A DNA stretch of 64,000 bases from positions 17,321 to 81,320 of the forward strand of contig CAKNRQ010000005.1 in assembly GCA_930990965.1 (NCBI GenBank), read 5' to 3'. Each line of letters begins with the position of its first letter. Position 1 is the stretch's first letter. Below the pieces are notes generated by a model. The model did no database searches, was not told the DNA's origin, and worked only from the letters and a program-made list of their open reading frames with translations. The translations under genes were made by a program, and so were the position numbers. Shown piece after piece: positions 8,421 to 17,329 of the stretch. The stretch comes from an uncultured Clostridia bacterium. GTDB taxonomy: Bacteria > Bacillota > Clostridia > Oscillospirales > Oscillospiraceae.

Positions 8421-9884
8421 ATGTCAAGTTTCAACAAGTATCCGCATGTGTTCTCACCTATCAAGCTGGGAACCATGACCCTGAAGAACCGCATACAATT
8501 TGCCCCCATGATTTGTGCACTTGAAACGCCCAAGGGGGAAATAACCCAGGAATACATAGACTGGATTGCACAGCAGGCACGCACCGGTGCCTCTCTCATA
8601 ACTATTGGCGGCACCTCGATTGACCACGAGACAGGTGACGACTTTGAGAGTGAGATAGATGTAACAACCGATATGAACGTAGTGGGGCTCAAGCGCCTGG
8701 CAGATGAGGCTCACTACCGTGGAGCCAAAATTTCCATTGAGCTTGTCCACGCCGGCCGCGGTGCTATGCCTAGGCTGCTCAAGGATGGCGTAGCAATTTC
8801 CTCCAGTGTGTTCCCAGCCACCGGAGGGCCGGAAGGTGTCGGCAATACACACATCCGCGAAATGAACTACAGCGACATTGAGCACATTTGTAATCGTTAC
8901 GCCGACATTGCCGAGCGCATGGCGCGCTGCGAGTTTGACGCCATCATGCTGCACTGTGCCCACGGTAACTTGATAGCCCAGTTCATGTCCCCGAGCTTCA
9001 ATCATCGTACCGACTGGTACGGTGGCAGCTTTGAAAACCGCATGCGTTTTCCCCTCCAGATAATGAAGGCCGTGCGTGACCGCGTTGGTAGAAAGCTCAA
9101 CATAGACATGCGCATCAGCGGCGATGAGCTAATCGAAGGCGGGCTCAAAGTCGAGGAGATGATAGAGTTTGTCAAACTTGCCCAGCAGTACGTTGACAGC
9201 GTACACGTCTCCGTTGGTCTTGTTATCGAGGCTGATTACTTCTATTACAGTATGCCTCCTTACTATCATCCTCACTGCCATAACGTGAAGTATGCAGAGG
9301 CTTTCAAAAAGTGCCCTGACATACACATTCCTGTCACTACCGTCGGAAGTATTACCACCGTAGCCGAGGCAGAGGAAATTCTTGCCTCCGGCAAGGCCGA
9401 CATGGTTGCAATGGCCAGACCCCTTATGGCAGAGCCCGACCTGCTCAAAAATGCCTATGCGGGCAAGGAAGATCAAAGCCGTCCCTGCCTACGCTGTTAC
9501 GAATGTGCTTCGGCGGTGGCACATCAGCTACACTGTGCGGTTAATCCCACTTGTGGGCGCGAGACCCAGTATCGCGTGCTGCCCAAAGTAGATGAAAAGA
9601 AAAAGTGTGTTGTCATCGGCGGCGGCCCCTCCGGCATGCTAGCCGCGCAGGTGCTCAGCAAGCGCGGACATGAGGTAGTGTTATTTGAGAAAGAACAGGA
9701 GCTTGGTCAAAAACTATACGAAATAAGCAATCTGTCTTTCAAAAGCGACATGCGCCCCGATAGCGAAGTGGTCAATCTCTTCTCTGACCTTATCCCTGAG
9801 GTGTATGTCATTGGTGACGCGGCCAGCGTGGGCAACATGCGTCACGCCACTGCTTCTGCGTTTATTCCCGCTGTTGAATGCTGA
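8421..9884 (+). CDS. NADH:flavin oxidoreductase / 2-enoate reductase-like, internally deleted
   Basis: The 487-residue frame starts at ATG 8421 behind GGAGCAGG. The N-terminal OYE barrel is complete (MLHCAHGNLIAQFMSPSFNHR-type FMN site) and is followed by CLRCYEC and a later Cys before AVNPTCGR for a 4Fe-4S cluster. The FAD motif GGGPSGMLAAQVLSKRGHE is present, but the sequence then jumps from SFKSDMR to PDSEVVNLFSDL and the terminal IGDAASVGN. Compared with the paralogue at 6462-8406 about 170 residues are missing in frame near base 9755, including the whole NAD(P)H-binding half. Members are normally about 640-670 residues. It is probably not functional as an NADH-dependent enzyme, though the barrel could fold. 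Confidence 0.85.
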   Translation: MSSFNKYPHVFSPIKLGTMTLKNRIQFAPMICALETPKGEITQEYIDWIAQQARTGASLITIGGTSIDHETGDDFESEIDVTTDMNVVGLKRLADEAHYRGAKISIELVHAGRGAMPRLLKDGVAISSSVFPATGGPEGVGNTHIREMNYSDIEHICNRYADIAERMARCEFDAIMLHCAHGNLIAQFMSPSFNHRTDWYGGSFENRMRFPLQIMKAVRDRVGRKLNIDMRISGDELIEGGLKVEEMIEFVKLAQQYVDSVHVSVGLVIEADYFYYSMPPYYHPHCHNVKYAEAFKKCPDIHIPVTTVGSITTVAEAEEILASGKADMVAMARPLMAEPDLLKNAYAGKEDQSRPCLRCYECASAVAHQLHCAVNPTCGRETQYRVLPKVDEKKKCVVIGGGPSGMLAAQVLSKRGHEVVLFEKEQELGQKLYEISNLSFKSDMRPDSEVVNLFSDLIPEVYVIGDAASVGNMRHATASAFIPAVEC

Positions 9885-10037
9885 TGCATTGCGACAATCT
9901 GAACTCTCCCTGCTGCCCATCCAACAGCGGGGATGAGCTCAGTTTTTATGCGTACATCTGTGTTAATTGTATGACACTTTTGCCATCTGCGGGTTAGATA
10001 TCACATTCGAGTCCTCGAATAGAAAGGATATGTATAT

Positions 10038-11219
10038 ATGAATCAGACAAATGTCAAAAGATATGGCCTGACTGTAACCATTCTCTTTATATCCATGTTG
10101 CAGATGGGCGGCATGGGCCTTTCGCCGTCTCTCGCATCCATATCTGCCGAAATGCCAGAAGTGCCGGTATCGGTCGTACAGACTTTGACGTCATTTCCGT
10201 CACTTGTAATGATTTTTGTGTGCCTGCTTGCCAGCAAGCTGGTATTCAAGCTTGGTAAGAAGGTCATATTGCTTACCGGTGCCGCGTGTATCTCCGTTGT
10301 CGGCCGGCTCGGTTATCTCTTCAACAGCAGTATAGTGCTGCTCTACGTTTGGACCGCGCTGATTGGTGTCGGTTTCGGAACTGTTCTACCTACTACCAGC
10401 GGCGTTCTCGCAGAGAACTACGAAGGACGTGGCAGGAGCATACTGATGGGTGCGCAATCTGTGTTCACGAACATCGGTGCTATGTACCTCACCTACGTCG
10501 GTGGATGGATGGCCGCAATCCACTGGCACCTGAACTATCTGGTTTATCTTTATGCTCTGATCCCCGTTATACTCGGCATTATTTTCATACCCAATGACAA
10601 ACCTGCCATAGCTGCAAGCACCGCAGGTCAGGAGGAAAGAGTATCTGTACGCTCCCTCTCCAGAAACACCTGGGTGTATGGCGCCATTACGTTCCTCTTC
10701 ATGATATTGTACGGCGTGCATTCTGCAAACGTCTCCTTCTTTGTTGAAGAAAAGATCCTTGGCTCCCCGGCTGTCGTAGGTACCATTATGGCTGTCAGCA
10801 CCATAGGCGGCATGGTTGGCGGCGCTACCTTTGGTTTCGTCAACAGGCTCTTCAAGACATATGCCTTCTGCGCCGCCTTCATTCTCATGGCCATCGGTCT
10901 GTTCATTACCATCTCTGCAGACAGCCTCACGCCGGTAATGATAGGTGCTCTGGTTATCGGCTGCTCCATCAGCTGGGACATCCCTCAGTCCATGCTCTCT
11001 ATCACTAATGAAAACAGCGTTGAGGCAGCTGCTATGGCCTGTTCTGTCGCACATATTGGTGGCCAAATAGGTAATTTTGCGTCTTCCCTCGTCATGACCA
11101 ATATAACCAGTCTCTTCGGCAGTACCGTCACTTTCCGCTATTCTTTTTCCGCCGTTGCCTGCGTGGTCATGGCTGTTATAACTTTCGTACTGCTCAAAGT
11201 TATCAAAGCCGACAAATAA
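10038..11219 (+). CDS. Major facilitator superfamily transporter (intact)
   Basis: This 393-residue protein has twelve predicted membrane segments in two halves joined by a polar loop (about residues 185-205). The first half has the MFS loop signature in modified form (KLVFKLGKKVILLTG). ATG 10038 follows AAAGGATATGTATAT. It is the only undamaged frame of the 5.3-12.5 kb cluster. Carriers of this kind sit beside Old-Yellow-Enzyme reductases in anaerobic gut clostridia and are thought to move the enzyme's carboxylic-acid substrate or product. The substrate is not inferable from sequence. Confidence 0.85.
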   Translation: MNQTNVKRYGLTVTILFISMLQMGGMGLSPSLASISAEMPEVPVSVVQTLTSFPSLVMIFVCLLASKLVFKLGKKVILLTGAACISVVGRLGYLFNSSIVLLYVWTALIGVGFGTVLPTTSGVLAENYEGRGRSILMGAQSVFTNIGAMYLTYVGGWMAAIHWHLNYLVYLYALIPVILGIIFIPNDKPAIAASTAGQEERVSVRSLSRNTWVYGAITFLFMILYGVHSANVSFFVEEKILGSPAVVGTIMAVSTIGGMVGGATFGFVNRLFKTYAFCAAFILMAIGLFITISADSLTPVMIGALVIGCSISWDIPQSMLSITNENSVEAAAMACSVAHIGGQIGNFASSLVMTNITSLFGSTVTFRYSFSAVACVVMAVITFVLLKVIKADK

Positions 11220-11307
11220 TTAGGCAGACTGGGGCAAGGTACAGGGTTTTCGACATTCGCTGAATTTCGGACGAGAACTCCTCTTGCCGAATGATAAGGA
11301 GAAGAAA

Positions 11308-12531
11308 ATGGATACGAAGAAAGAAAAAACGAAAGCTCTAATTGGAATTATTGTATGTCTAGTAGCAAACACCTCTGCAGCTGGGGCAGACTGGTGCACA
11401 TCTGCGCTGGTCAACATATCAGGGACCTTTCCCGAGGTGCCATACAGCCTCATAACCCTAGTCAATAACATACCCAATCTCTCTGCAGTCGTGTTCACCA
11501 TAGTTGCAGGTGCGCTAGTCAACCGCAAGGTGTCCCTCAAAATCATGATGCTCATAGGCATAGGTTTTCATGCCATTGGCGGTGTAATGCCTGCTTTTAC
11601 CGGCGATGGCAGCTTTGCCGTTCTGCTGCTTGGCCGCTTTGTTTTCGGCGTTGGCTAAGGCGTCATGCAGGGCCTGTGCATCTCTATGAGCTTCAAGCTT
11701 GTTACTAACGAATCCCTCCGCGAAGCGGCTATGGGCTGGGTTCTGACCGCGCAGTATGTCACCAATATGGTGGCACAGGTGGTTGTGGGATATCTCTGCA
11801 TGGTCAAGTGGAACTACAGCTTCCTTATCTATGCCTGGAGTATCATCCCCTTCCTAGTAGTGCTCTTCCTCTGCCCGAAATTCAAACTCGATAAGGATGA
11901 CCGCACCTCCATAGGTGGGGAAGAAAGCAGCCTTGGAAAGAGTGAGTCTCTCTGGGAGTCCATAAAGGCTATGCCTGCGAGTGTCTGGGTGTTCAGTATT
12001 TTCACAGGCGGCTATATGATTTTCTTCTATCCCATGTTCCTCGTAATCGGGCAGGTTATCATAGAAAGAGGCCTCGGAGACGCTGTTTCCGTCGGATATG
12101 CAATGACTTTCTACAGTGTAGCGTCTCTTCTTGCCGGCGTCGTATTCGGTATACTGGCAAAGAAAATCAAGAACGGAATGCTTTGCTTCTCGCTATTCGG
12201 AATTGCCATCAGCTCCCTTGGCATCTATCTGTCCGGCAATTACTCAATGGTCTGCCTCTTTCTGGCCATCGGCGGCTTTACATCCACCTGTATCCTTCCC
12301 GCCTGCAACAACGCCTACTACAATCAGGTCCCGCCGCAGCGTTCTTTCCTGGCATCCAGTATTACTCTTTCAGCGCTGAACGTCGGCGCCTTCCTAGGTA
12401 CTCCGTATATCAGCCTGGTGGAGTCGCTAGGCGGTAAACCTATGACCTGCCTGCTGATATCTCCTGTATTCCTTGCCATAATGGGCATTTGCTCTATTTT
12501 TGTCATGAAGCGCGCCAATAACGTCAAGTAA
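11308..12531 (+). pseudogene. Major facilitator superfamily transporter with in-frame stop
   Basis: The frame starts at ATG 11308 (AAGGAG 7 bases before) and encodes MDTKKEKTKALIGIIVC and four membrane segments up to RFVFGVG, where TAA at 11656-11658 stops it. The same frame resumes immediately with GVMQGLCISMSFKLV and continues for 288 more residues to 12531 with the remaining eight membrane segments. A Tyr codon (TAC or TAT) changed to TAA would explain it, as the site falls inside a conserved MFS motif. The full product would be 407 residues, paralogous to 10038-11219. No restart signal follows the stop. Confidence 0.88.
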
Positions 12532-12641
12532 ATGTACAGTTGCAGCATTAAAGGTACTGTGCTTAAAACTGCGCTCATCTACAAATCCGACGCAGCACAT
12601 ATGTGCGCTTCATACAACTAGATAACTGGCCTACCCCATTA

Positions 12642-12680
12642 CTTGACAGCGCCCGGGTGTGGAGCCCGGGCGCTGTCAAG
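12642..12680. terminator. Strong bidirectional stem between convergent genes
   Basis: A perfect 16-bp stem (CTTGACAGCGCCCGGG with its complement, 12642-12657/12665-12680) with a TGTGGAG loop lies between the decayed MFS gene and the convergent FmdE-like gene. CTTTATATG follows on the plus strand. There is only a weak T-tract, but the position supports termination from both sides. Confidence 0.65.
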
Positions 12681-12722
12681 CTTTATATGTCTGCCCGCCG
12701 TCAGATACTGGCCGGCATAGTA

Positions 12723-13259
12723 TTACACATCGTATCGCGTATACGGTTTATAGCAGTCACGGCAGAGGATTTTACCTTCTACAAGGTGCGCATATTTCTC
12801 CGCGAACTCCTCGCCGCACTCGGCGCACACGCAGTTAGCAAACATGCGCGCCCCCTCGGGCAGGGCCATCTTCACCGGCTTCACGTCGAAGAGCTCTGCC
12901 GGCTTGCGGCTCTGGTAATAGCCGAAGCTCTCCTCGCGCGTCATATGTTCCGGTCTGGGCCTGAGCACGAGGCGCACACTCTTGCCGCTCGAACGCTCGT
13001 AGAAGCTGAAAGCCTGCTTGCCGTTGAGGTGGAACATGAGGTTCCCCTTCCCCGCGCTGCAGCCGAGCATCACCTGTATGGCGTCCACGCCGCAGGCGTC
13101 GTTCTCGCAGATACAGCAGACTTCCTCGTCGTCGGAGAACTTGAGTTCCAGCAGTTCTATGGCGTAGAGCGCGGCCTTGTAGCCTATGGTCAAGCCGCCG
13201 CAGGAGTGGCCGTGGAAGGCCACGCAGTCATCCCAGGTTGCGTTTTTCACTTTCCTCAC
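12723..13259 (-). CDS. FmdE-family protein with C-terminal zinc ribbon
   Basis: This 178-residue protein has the FmdE domain (PF02663): FHGHSCGGLTIGYKAA near residue 15 supplies the conserved His/Cys cluster, and CCICENDACGVDAIQVMLGC the second one. The C-terminus carries CAEC...CRDC, a four-Cys zinc-ribbon. FmdE proteins are named after formylmethanofuran dehydrogenase operons, but in clostridia they usually stand beside metal or cofactor transporters and have no proven activity. Here the gene is the last of an operon with FecB/D/E-type ABC genes, one base after the ATPase stop, so a role in handling the imported metal or metallo-cofactor is the best inference. Confidence 0.85.
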   Translation of the reverse strand: MRKVKNATWDDCVAFHGHSCGGLTIGYKAALYAIELLELKFSDDEEVCCICENDACGVDAIQVMLGCSAGKGNLMFHLNGKQAFSFYERSSGKSVRLVLRPRPEHMTREESFGYYQSRKPAELFDVKPVKMALPEGARMFANCVCAECGEEFAEKYAHLVEGKILCRDCYKPYTRYDV

Positions 13260-13260
13260 C

Positions 13261-14028
13261 TCAAAAATTTATCTCCGGGAAGGGCACCACTACCGGTATG
13301 CCCATATATTCAATGATATGCGCGTGCATCCGGTATACCTCTTCTATGTTCTCAGCCGTCATGACCTCCCGCCTGCCGCAGGCAAACACGCGCGAGTCGT
13401 GCAAAAACAGGAAACGCTCGCAGTAGCGTATGGCGAGGTTGAGGTCATGCAATACGGCGATGGCGCAGATGCCCTTTTCCCGGGCAATATCGCGCACGGT
13501 CTGCATAGTCTCGTGCTGCGCTTTGGGGTCGAGCGAACTCGTGGGCTCGTCAAGCAGCAGCACCCGCGGTTCCTGGGCCAGCGCCCTGGCTATGGCCACC
13601 TTCTGCCTCTCGCCTCCGGAGAGCTCGTCTACGCGCCTCATGGCATAACAGCTCAGGCCCAGCAACTCCATAGCCTGCTCCGTGACGAGCTTGTCGTGCG
13701 CCGTGGCGTCCCAGCTTATATACGGCCTGCGTCCGAGCAGCACGGCATCAAACACCGTCTGCGAGCCCGAAGGCGGGCTCTGCGGCACATAAGCGCAGAT
13801 GCGTGCATGCTCGCGCCGTGTGAGTTCTAGCAAGTCCTGCCCGTCCACCAGCACGCGTCCCGTCTCCGGCGTCAGGACGCGATCCATACACTTTACGAGC
13901 GTACTCTTGCCCGCGCCGTTATTGCCGAGCACGGCCAATATCTCGCCCGCATCCGTGGAAAAGCTCACGTCCTGAAGTATGCGGCGGGAGCTCGTATATC
14001 CGAAGTTCATTCCGCTGACTTCAAGCAT
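13261..14028 (-). CDS. FecE-type ABC transporter ATP-binding protein
   Basis: This 255-residue ATPase is of the iron-siderophore/cobalamin importer class (COG1120). It shows Walker A GNNGAGKST near residue 34, the signature ELSGGERQKVAIARAL, Walker B VLLLDEPTSSLD and the switch His in AVLHDLNLAI. Its start overlaps the permease stop by 8 bp. It would energise uptake by the permease encoded at 14021-15088. Iron chelate, cobalamin, or molybdate/tungstate-like substrates are all possible for this class. Confidence 0.93.
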   Translation of the reverse strand: MLEVSGMNFGYTSSRRILQDVSFSTDAGEILAVLGNNGAGKSTLVKCMDRVLTPETGRVLVDGQDLLELTRREHARICAYVPQSPPSGSQTVFDAVLLGRRPYISWDATAHDKLVTEQAMELLGLSCYAMRRVDELSGGERQKVAIARALAQEPRVLLLDEPTSSLDPKAQHETMQTVRDIAREKGICAIAVLHDLNLAIRYCERFLFLHDSRVFACGRREVMTAENIEEVYRMHAHIIEYMGIPVVVPFPEINF

Positions 14029-15088
14029 GGCGTCCCCCTCCTTTCAGCAGCAGGTAGAGAAACACCGGCGCGCCGAGAAAGCTCGTTATGGCGCCCACAG
14101 GCAGTACCACCGGAGCTATGACAATCCGGCTAACGAGGTCGGCGAGCAGCAACAGCAGCGCCCCCGCCGCCGCGCTGCACGGCAGCAGCCAGCGGTAATC
14201 GTCGCCTACGAAGCGGCGCATGGCGTGCGGGGCGACAAGGCCGATGAAGCTGATTATACCCACAAAGCTCACCGCCAGCGCGCTCACGATGGTGCACACC
14301 ACCATGCCCACCAACGTCACGGCACGCACATTTACGCCCAGGCTTGCCGCCGTATCCGAACCGGCGTGCAGGGCGTTGTAGTCCCATCGCCGCAGCAGGA
14401 AGTATATGAGCGCCGCCGCGTCCACGATAAAGAGCAGGCGCAGCTCGTCCCAATTCGTACTGCCCAGGTCTCCGAAAGTCCAGAACACCAGCGCGCCGAG
14501 CTGAGTGTCGTCTGCAAAGTATTGAAGAAGCGTGCTGCCGCCGGTGAACAGGCTGCTCAGAGCCACGCCCGCGAGCACCAGGGCGCCTGGCCCCAGGTCA
14601 CGCCTCAGCCGGGATATGGCTACTATGACCGCTGTGGACGCACTGCCGAATATAAAGGCGCAGAGTGTGACAATATAGGGATTGTCTATCTGCACTACGT
14701 AGTCGCCGCCCGTCTCCATGACGCCGCCGCCGAAGACAATAATGCCAACCGCCGCACCGAAGGCTGCGCCCTGGCTGACGCCGAGCGTGGAGGCGCTGGC
14801 CAGCGGGTTGTTCAAAACGCACTGCATAACCGCGCCCGACACCCCCAGCGCTACGCCCACCAGAACGCCGGCAACTATGCGCGGGAGCCTAATCTCAAAG
14901 AGCACCGCGCGGGAGGTGGCGTCCCCGCCGCCGAAGAGCGTGGAGAAAATCTCGCCCGGACCCAGGCGTATCGAACCCGTCCCCGCGGAAATAACCGCAA
15001 CTATGAGTAGCAGCGCAAGCGTTATCAGGAGTGCCAGCAGTTTTTTCCTCTGAAGCCCCTCATACGGGGCATTTATTCCCTTACGCAT
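14021..15088 (-). CDS. FecCD-type ABC transporter permease
   Basis: This 355-residue integral membrane protein has about ten transmembrane helices and FecCD family motifs (PF01032): GVALGVSGAVMQCVLNNPLA near residue 80, and the conserved GxxxFxGLxxPHxxR segment as GIISFIGLVAPHAMRR near residue 285. The start ATG overlaps the binding-protein stop by 8 bp. A single permease gene suggests a homodimeric channel, as in BtuC. It would move an iron, cobalamin or other metal-ligand complex across the cytoplasmic membrane. Confidence 0.93.
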   Translation of the reverse strand: MRKGINAPYEGLQRKKLLALLITLALLLIVAVISAGTGSIRLGPGEIFSTLFGGGDATSRAVLFEIRLPRIVAGVLVGVALGVSGAVMQCVLNNPLASASTLGVSQGAAFGAAVGIIVFGGGVMETGGDYVVQIDNPYIVTLCAFIFGSASTAVIVAISRLRRDLGPGALVLAGVALSSLFTGGSTLLQYFADDTQLGALVFWTFGDLGSTNWDELRLLFIVDAAALIYFLLRRWDYNALHAGSDTAASLGVNVRAVTLVGMVVCTIVSALAVSFVGIISFIGLVAPHAMRRFVGDDYRWLLPCSAAAGALLLLLADLVSRIVIAPVVLPVGAITSFLGAPVFLYLLLKGGGRHA

Positions 15089-16208
15089 CCGCAGCTAGGT
15101 CCACGGCGCCGTAGTACGCTCCGTACTCTGTGAGCACATTCAGATAGTCGGGCTCGCCGAGGAAGAAATCGAAGATCTCACTAGCTTTGGCCTCAAAATC
15201 TACATCCGCGAACTGCTCCGGGCAGAGCACGGAGCCGACAAAGTAGCAGTTCACCAGGGATATCTCCATGTTGTCGTAGTAGCTTGTGGAGCTCGGGTAC
15301 TGGTACATGCGTCCGTTCTGCACGGCAGAGAGCTGGGAGTAGAACTCCGGACGTGTGGCATAGTCCTGCTTCACCAGGCCGACGCCGCCGCTGTCCATGA
15401 ATATGTACTCAGGGTCCCACGCGAGGATCTGCTCCAGGTCCACAGTATAGGAGGCGTACTGCCCGCCGCCGTCGGCCTCGTCGGCGACGTTCACAGCGTT
15501 CACACTGAGCATGACGGGGTCATAGACGCGGATGCCCTCCAGGCCGTGTACGCCGCGGAAGGTAGCCGCTCCGCTGAGCACGGTGTGGCGCTCGCTCTCC
15601 GGTATGCTCTCCGTGAGCCCGGCGAGTTCGGCAAAGCACTCGTCCACAAAGCTTGATATTGCCTCGGCGCGATCTTCCACGCCGCAGACCTGGGCCATTA
15701 TGCTCAGTGACTGCTCGAAGTCCTCACCGAAGAGCGTGCCCTGACTCACCACGACGACGGGTATGCCGGTCTCACGGTTGAGCTGCTCGGCCACGTCGGA
15801 AGTGGCGGTACAGAAGATGACGTCAGCGCCGGTGAGGATTATGTCTTCGGAGTAGTAGGCGGTGTTGCCGCCGGAATCCGTGCCGACCACGGGCACATCG
15901 GCCCAGTCATCGAGAGTGACATTGGCGTAGGCCGTCAGCGGGGTTATACTGCCGGCGTCCATACCGCTGTAGCCGACGACGTAATCGATGAGGCCGAGAT
16001 ATACGGCCATGCGCGGCGTGTTGCCGAGAACTACTATTTCATCCACAGTCTCCGGCACCGTGACCTCCCTTCCCAGGGAGTCGGTTATAACTCTGGTCCC
16101 TGCGCCGTCAGGGCTCTCTTCGGGCTGTGTACCGCCGCAGGCGGCAAGGGTAAGTGCAAGTGCAAGGGATAACAGTATCGCCACTGGTTTTTTCAAAAGA
16201 ATACTCAC
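15081..16208 (-). CDS. FecB/BtuF-type substrate-binding lipoprotein
   Basis: This is a 375-residue lipoprotein with signal MSILLKKPVAILLSL, lipobox LAAC and a Cys-Gly-Gly anchor near residue 24. The mature part is a type III periplasmic-binding fold (PF01497): ITDSLGREVTVPE starts the domain, VVLGNTPRMAVYLGLIDYVV forms the first ligand-side helix, and PEYIFMDSGGVGLV is typical of the second lobe. It is the first gene of a four-gene minus-strand operon. Cofactor specificity is unknown. No riboswitch is visible in the 63 bases upstream. Confidence 0.92.
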   Translation of the reverse strand: MSILLKKPVAILLSLALALTLAACGGTQPEESPDGAGTRVITDSLGREVTVPETVDEIVVLGNTPRMAVYLGLIDYVVGYSGMDAGSITPLTAYANVTLDDWADVPVVGTDSGGNTAYYSEDIILTGADVIFCTATSDVAEQLNRETGIPVVVVSQGTLFGEDFEQSLSIMAQVCGVEDRAEAISSFVDECFAELAGLTESIPESERHTVLSGAATFRGVHGLEGIRVYDPVMLSVNAVNVADEADGGGQYASYTVDLEQILAWDPEYIFMDSGGVGLVKQDYATRPEFYSQLSAVQNGRMYQYPSSTSYYDNMEISLVNCYFVGSVLCPEQFADVDFEAKASEIFDFFLGEPDYLNVLTEYGAYYGAVDLAADA

Positions 16209-16271
16209 CTCTAATCTTTCTGTAAATCAATTATAGGCAGCAATTTCCGACCGCGCAAGCCCCCCGGGGGG

Positions 16272-17174
16272 TTATAACTTGCTTTCAATCTCTGCCCTTG
16301 CGGCAAGAATCTGCAAAAAATGTCTGAGCGTTGGAGTTAGCTCATCGGCCATGTATGCCGCTCCATAAGACATGCATTCAAGTCCCTCTATCGGGATATA
16401 GCGCACACCAGTGACTTGTATCCCCGGCGTCTGTGTAATAACTGCTATCGCAAACCCCGCGGCCACAACAGCCGACTGTATCTCAAAACTATCGCAAAAT
16501 ATGATGTCGCCTGAGTCACGGGCAGATATAAGTGCATTCTGCACGGCTGTGACCGGTCTCGGCATGGCGTTCGGCCTTGATATGGCGAGACGCATGGAGC
16601 TCTCCGAAAGCTCGTGCTGACTCAGGCTTTCATGTTCGGCCAGAGGACAATCCTCTGGCACTGCACATACTATCGGGCAAAGTGACAGCTCACGGTAAAC
16701 GGCTCGCTTTGGCGCGCTCTCTCTAAACGTCGGCATCAGCTGTATCTCACCGTCAAGCAGCAGATTCTCCAGTGAATCGTGCGGCACCACGCGGAAGGCC
16801 GGCACAAAGCTGTCATCCTGTCTCCTGAGCTCCTGCACCGATTGAGTCAGCAGTCTGAGCTCGAGCGAATTGCGGCATCCGATGCCCAGTATGCGCTGCT
16901 GCTCTTCGCTCGATTCCCTCAGCCTGCCCTTGGACACATTGAACAGGCGCAATATTTCACCTGCATACTGGATATAAAGGTAACCCTCCTGTGTCAGGCG
17001 CACACTCTTGCTCGTGCGCTTGAACAGGCGTACTCCCAGTTCGTCCTCCAGAGAGTTTATCTGATGGCTCACTGCCGGCTGCGTCAATCTCAGCTGTTCT
17101 GCCGCCCTCGAAAAGTTCAAAGTGTTGGCTACAGCGAGAAAACATTCAAGCTGTGTCGTATTCAAACAAAACAC
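16272..17174 (-). CDS. LysR-family transcriptional regulator
   Basis: This intact 300-residue protein has an N-terminal winged helix (LECFLAVANTLNFSRAAEQL, then TQPAVSHQINSLEDELGVRL) followed by a periplasmic-binding-like effector domain. It reads in the same direction as the FecBDE-FmdE operon and ends 63 bases before it, after a CCCCCCGGGGGG palindrome (16260-16271). It is divergent from the MarR/exporter operon. Either neighbour could be its target, and its inducer is unknown. Confidence 0.92.
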   Translation of the reverse strand: MFCLNTTQLECFLAVANTLNFSRAAEQLRLTQPAVSHQINSLEDELGVRLFKRTSKSVRLTQEGYLYIQYAGEILRLFNVSKGRLRESSEEQQRILGIGCRNSLELRLLTQSVQELRRQDDSFVPAFRVVPHDSLENLLLDGEIQLMPTFRESAPKRAVYRELSLCPIVCAVPEDCPLAEHESLSQHELSESSMRLAISRPNAMPRPVTAVQNALISARDSGDIIFCDSFEIQSAVVAAGFAIAVITQTPGIQVTGVRYIPIEGLECMSYGAAYMADELTPTLRHFLQILAARAEIESKL

Positions 17175-17245
17175 CTCCGACTTACGTTTGTCCTATTTGT
17201 ACGATATGGAAAAGCTATAAAAACGTTTTATAGATAATAACATAT

Positions 17246-17280
17246 TTGAATTTTACATTCAAGCGTTTACGTGCTATAAA
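17246..17280 (+). promoter_or_regulatory. Promoter and candidate MarR operator
   Basis: TTTACA (17252-17257), a 17-base spacer and TATAAA (17275-17280) form a sigma-A promoter for the marR-exporter operon. The palindrome TTGAATTTTACATTCAA (17246-17262) overlaps the -35 box, which is the expected position for an autorepressing MarR protein. The operator role is inferred. Confidence 0.6.
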
Positions 17281-17329
17281 TATCAAGGTCCAAATAGTTA
17301 ACATCTAAAGGAAGGGGGTAAACGCTCTG

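Noticed and set aside
11308..12531. Stop-codon recoding (TAA read-through) of the MFS gene
   Set aside because: There is no recoding stem or second example, and four neighbours are also broken, so a plain nonsense mutation is the simpler explanation.
13979..15010. 343-codon open frame on the plus strand
   Set aside because: It is antisense to the FecCD-type permease, with Gln/Arg/Ala-rich sequence typical of shadow translation.
16209..16271. Cobalamin or other riboswitch before the FecB-type gene
   Set aside because: Only 63 bases separate the genes, too short for a B12 or similar riboswitch, and no conserved core is seen.
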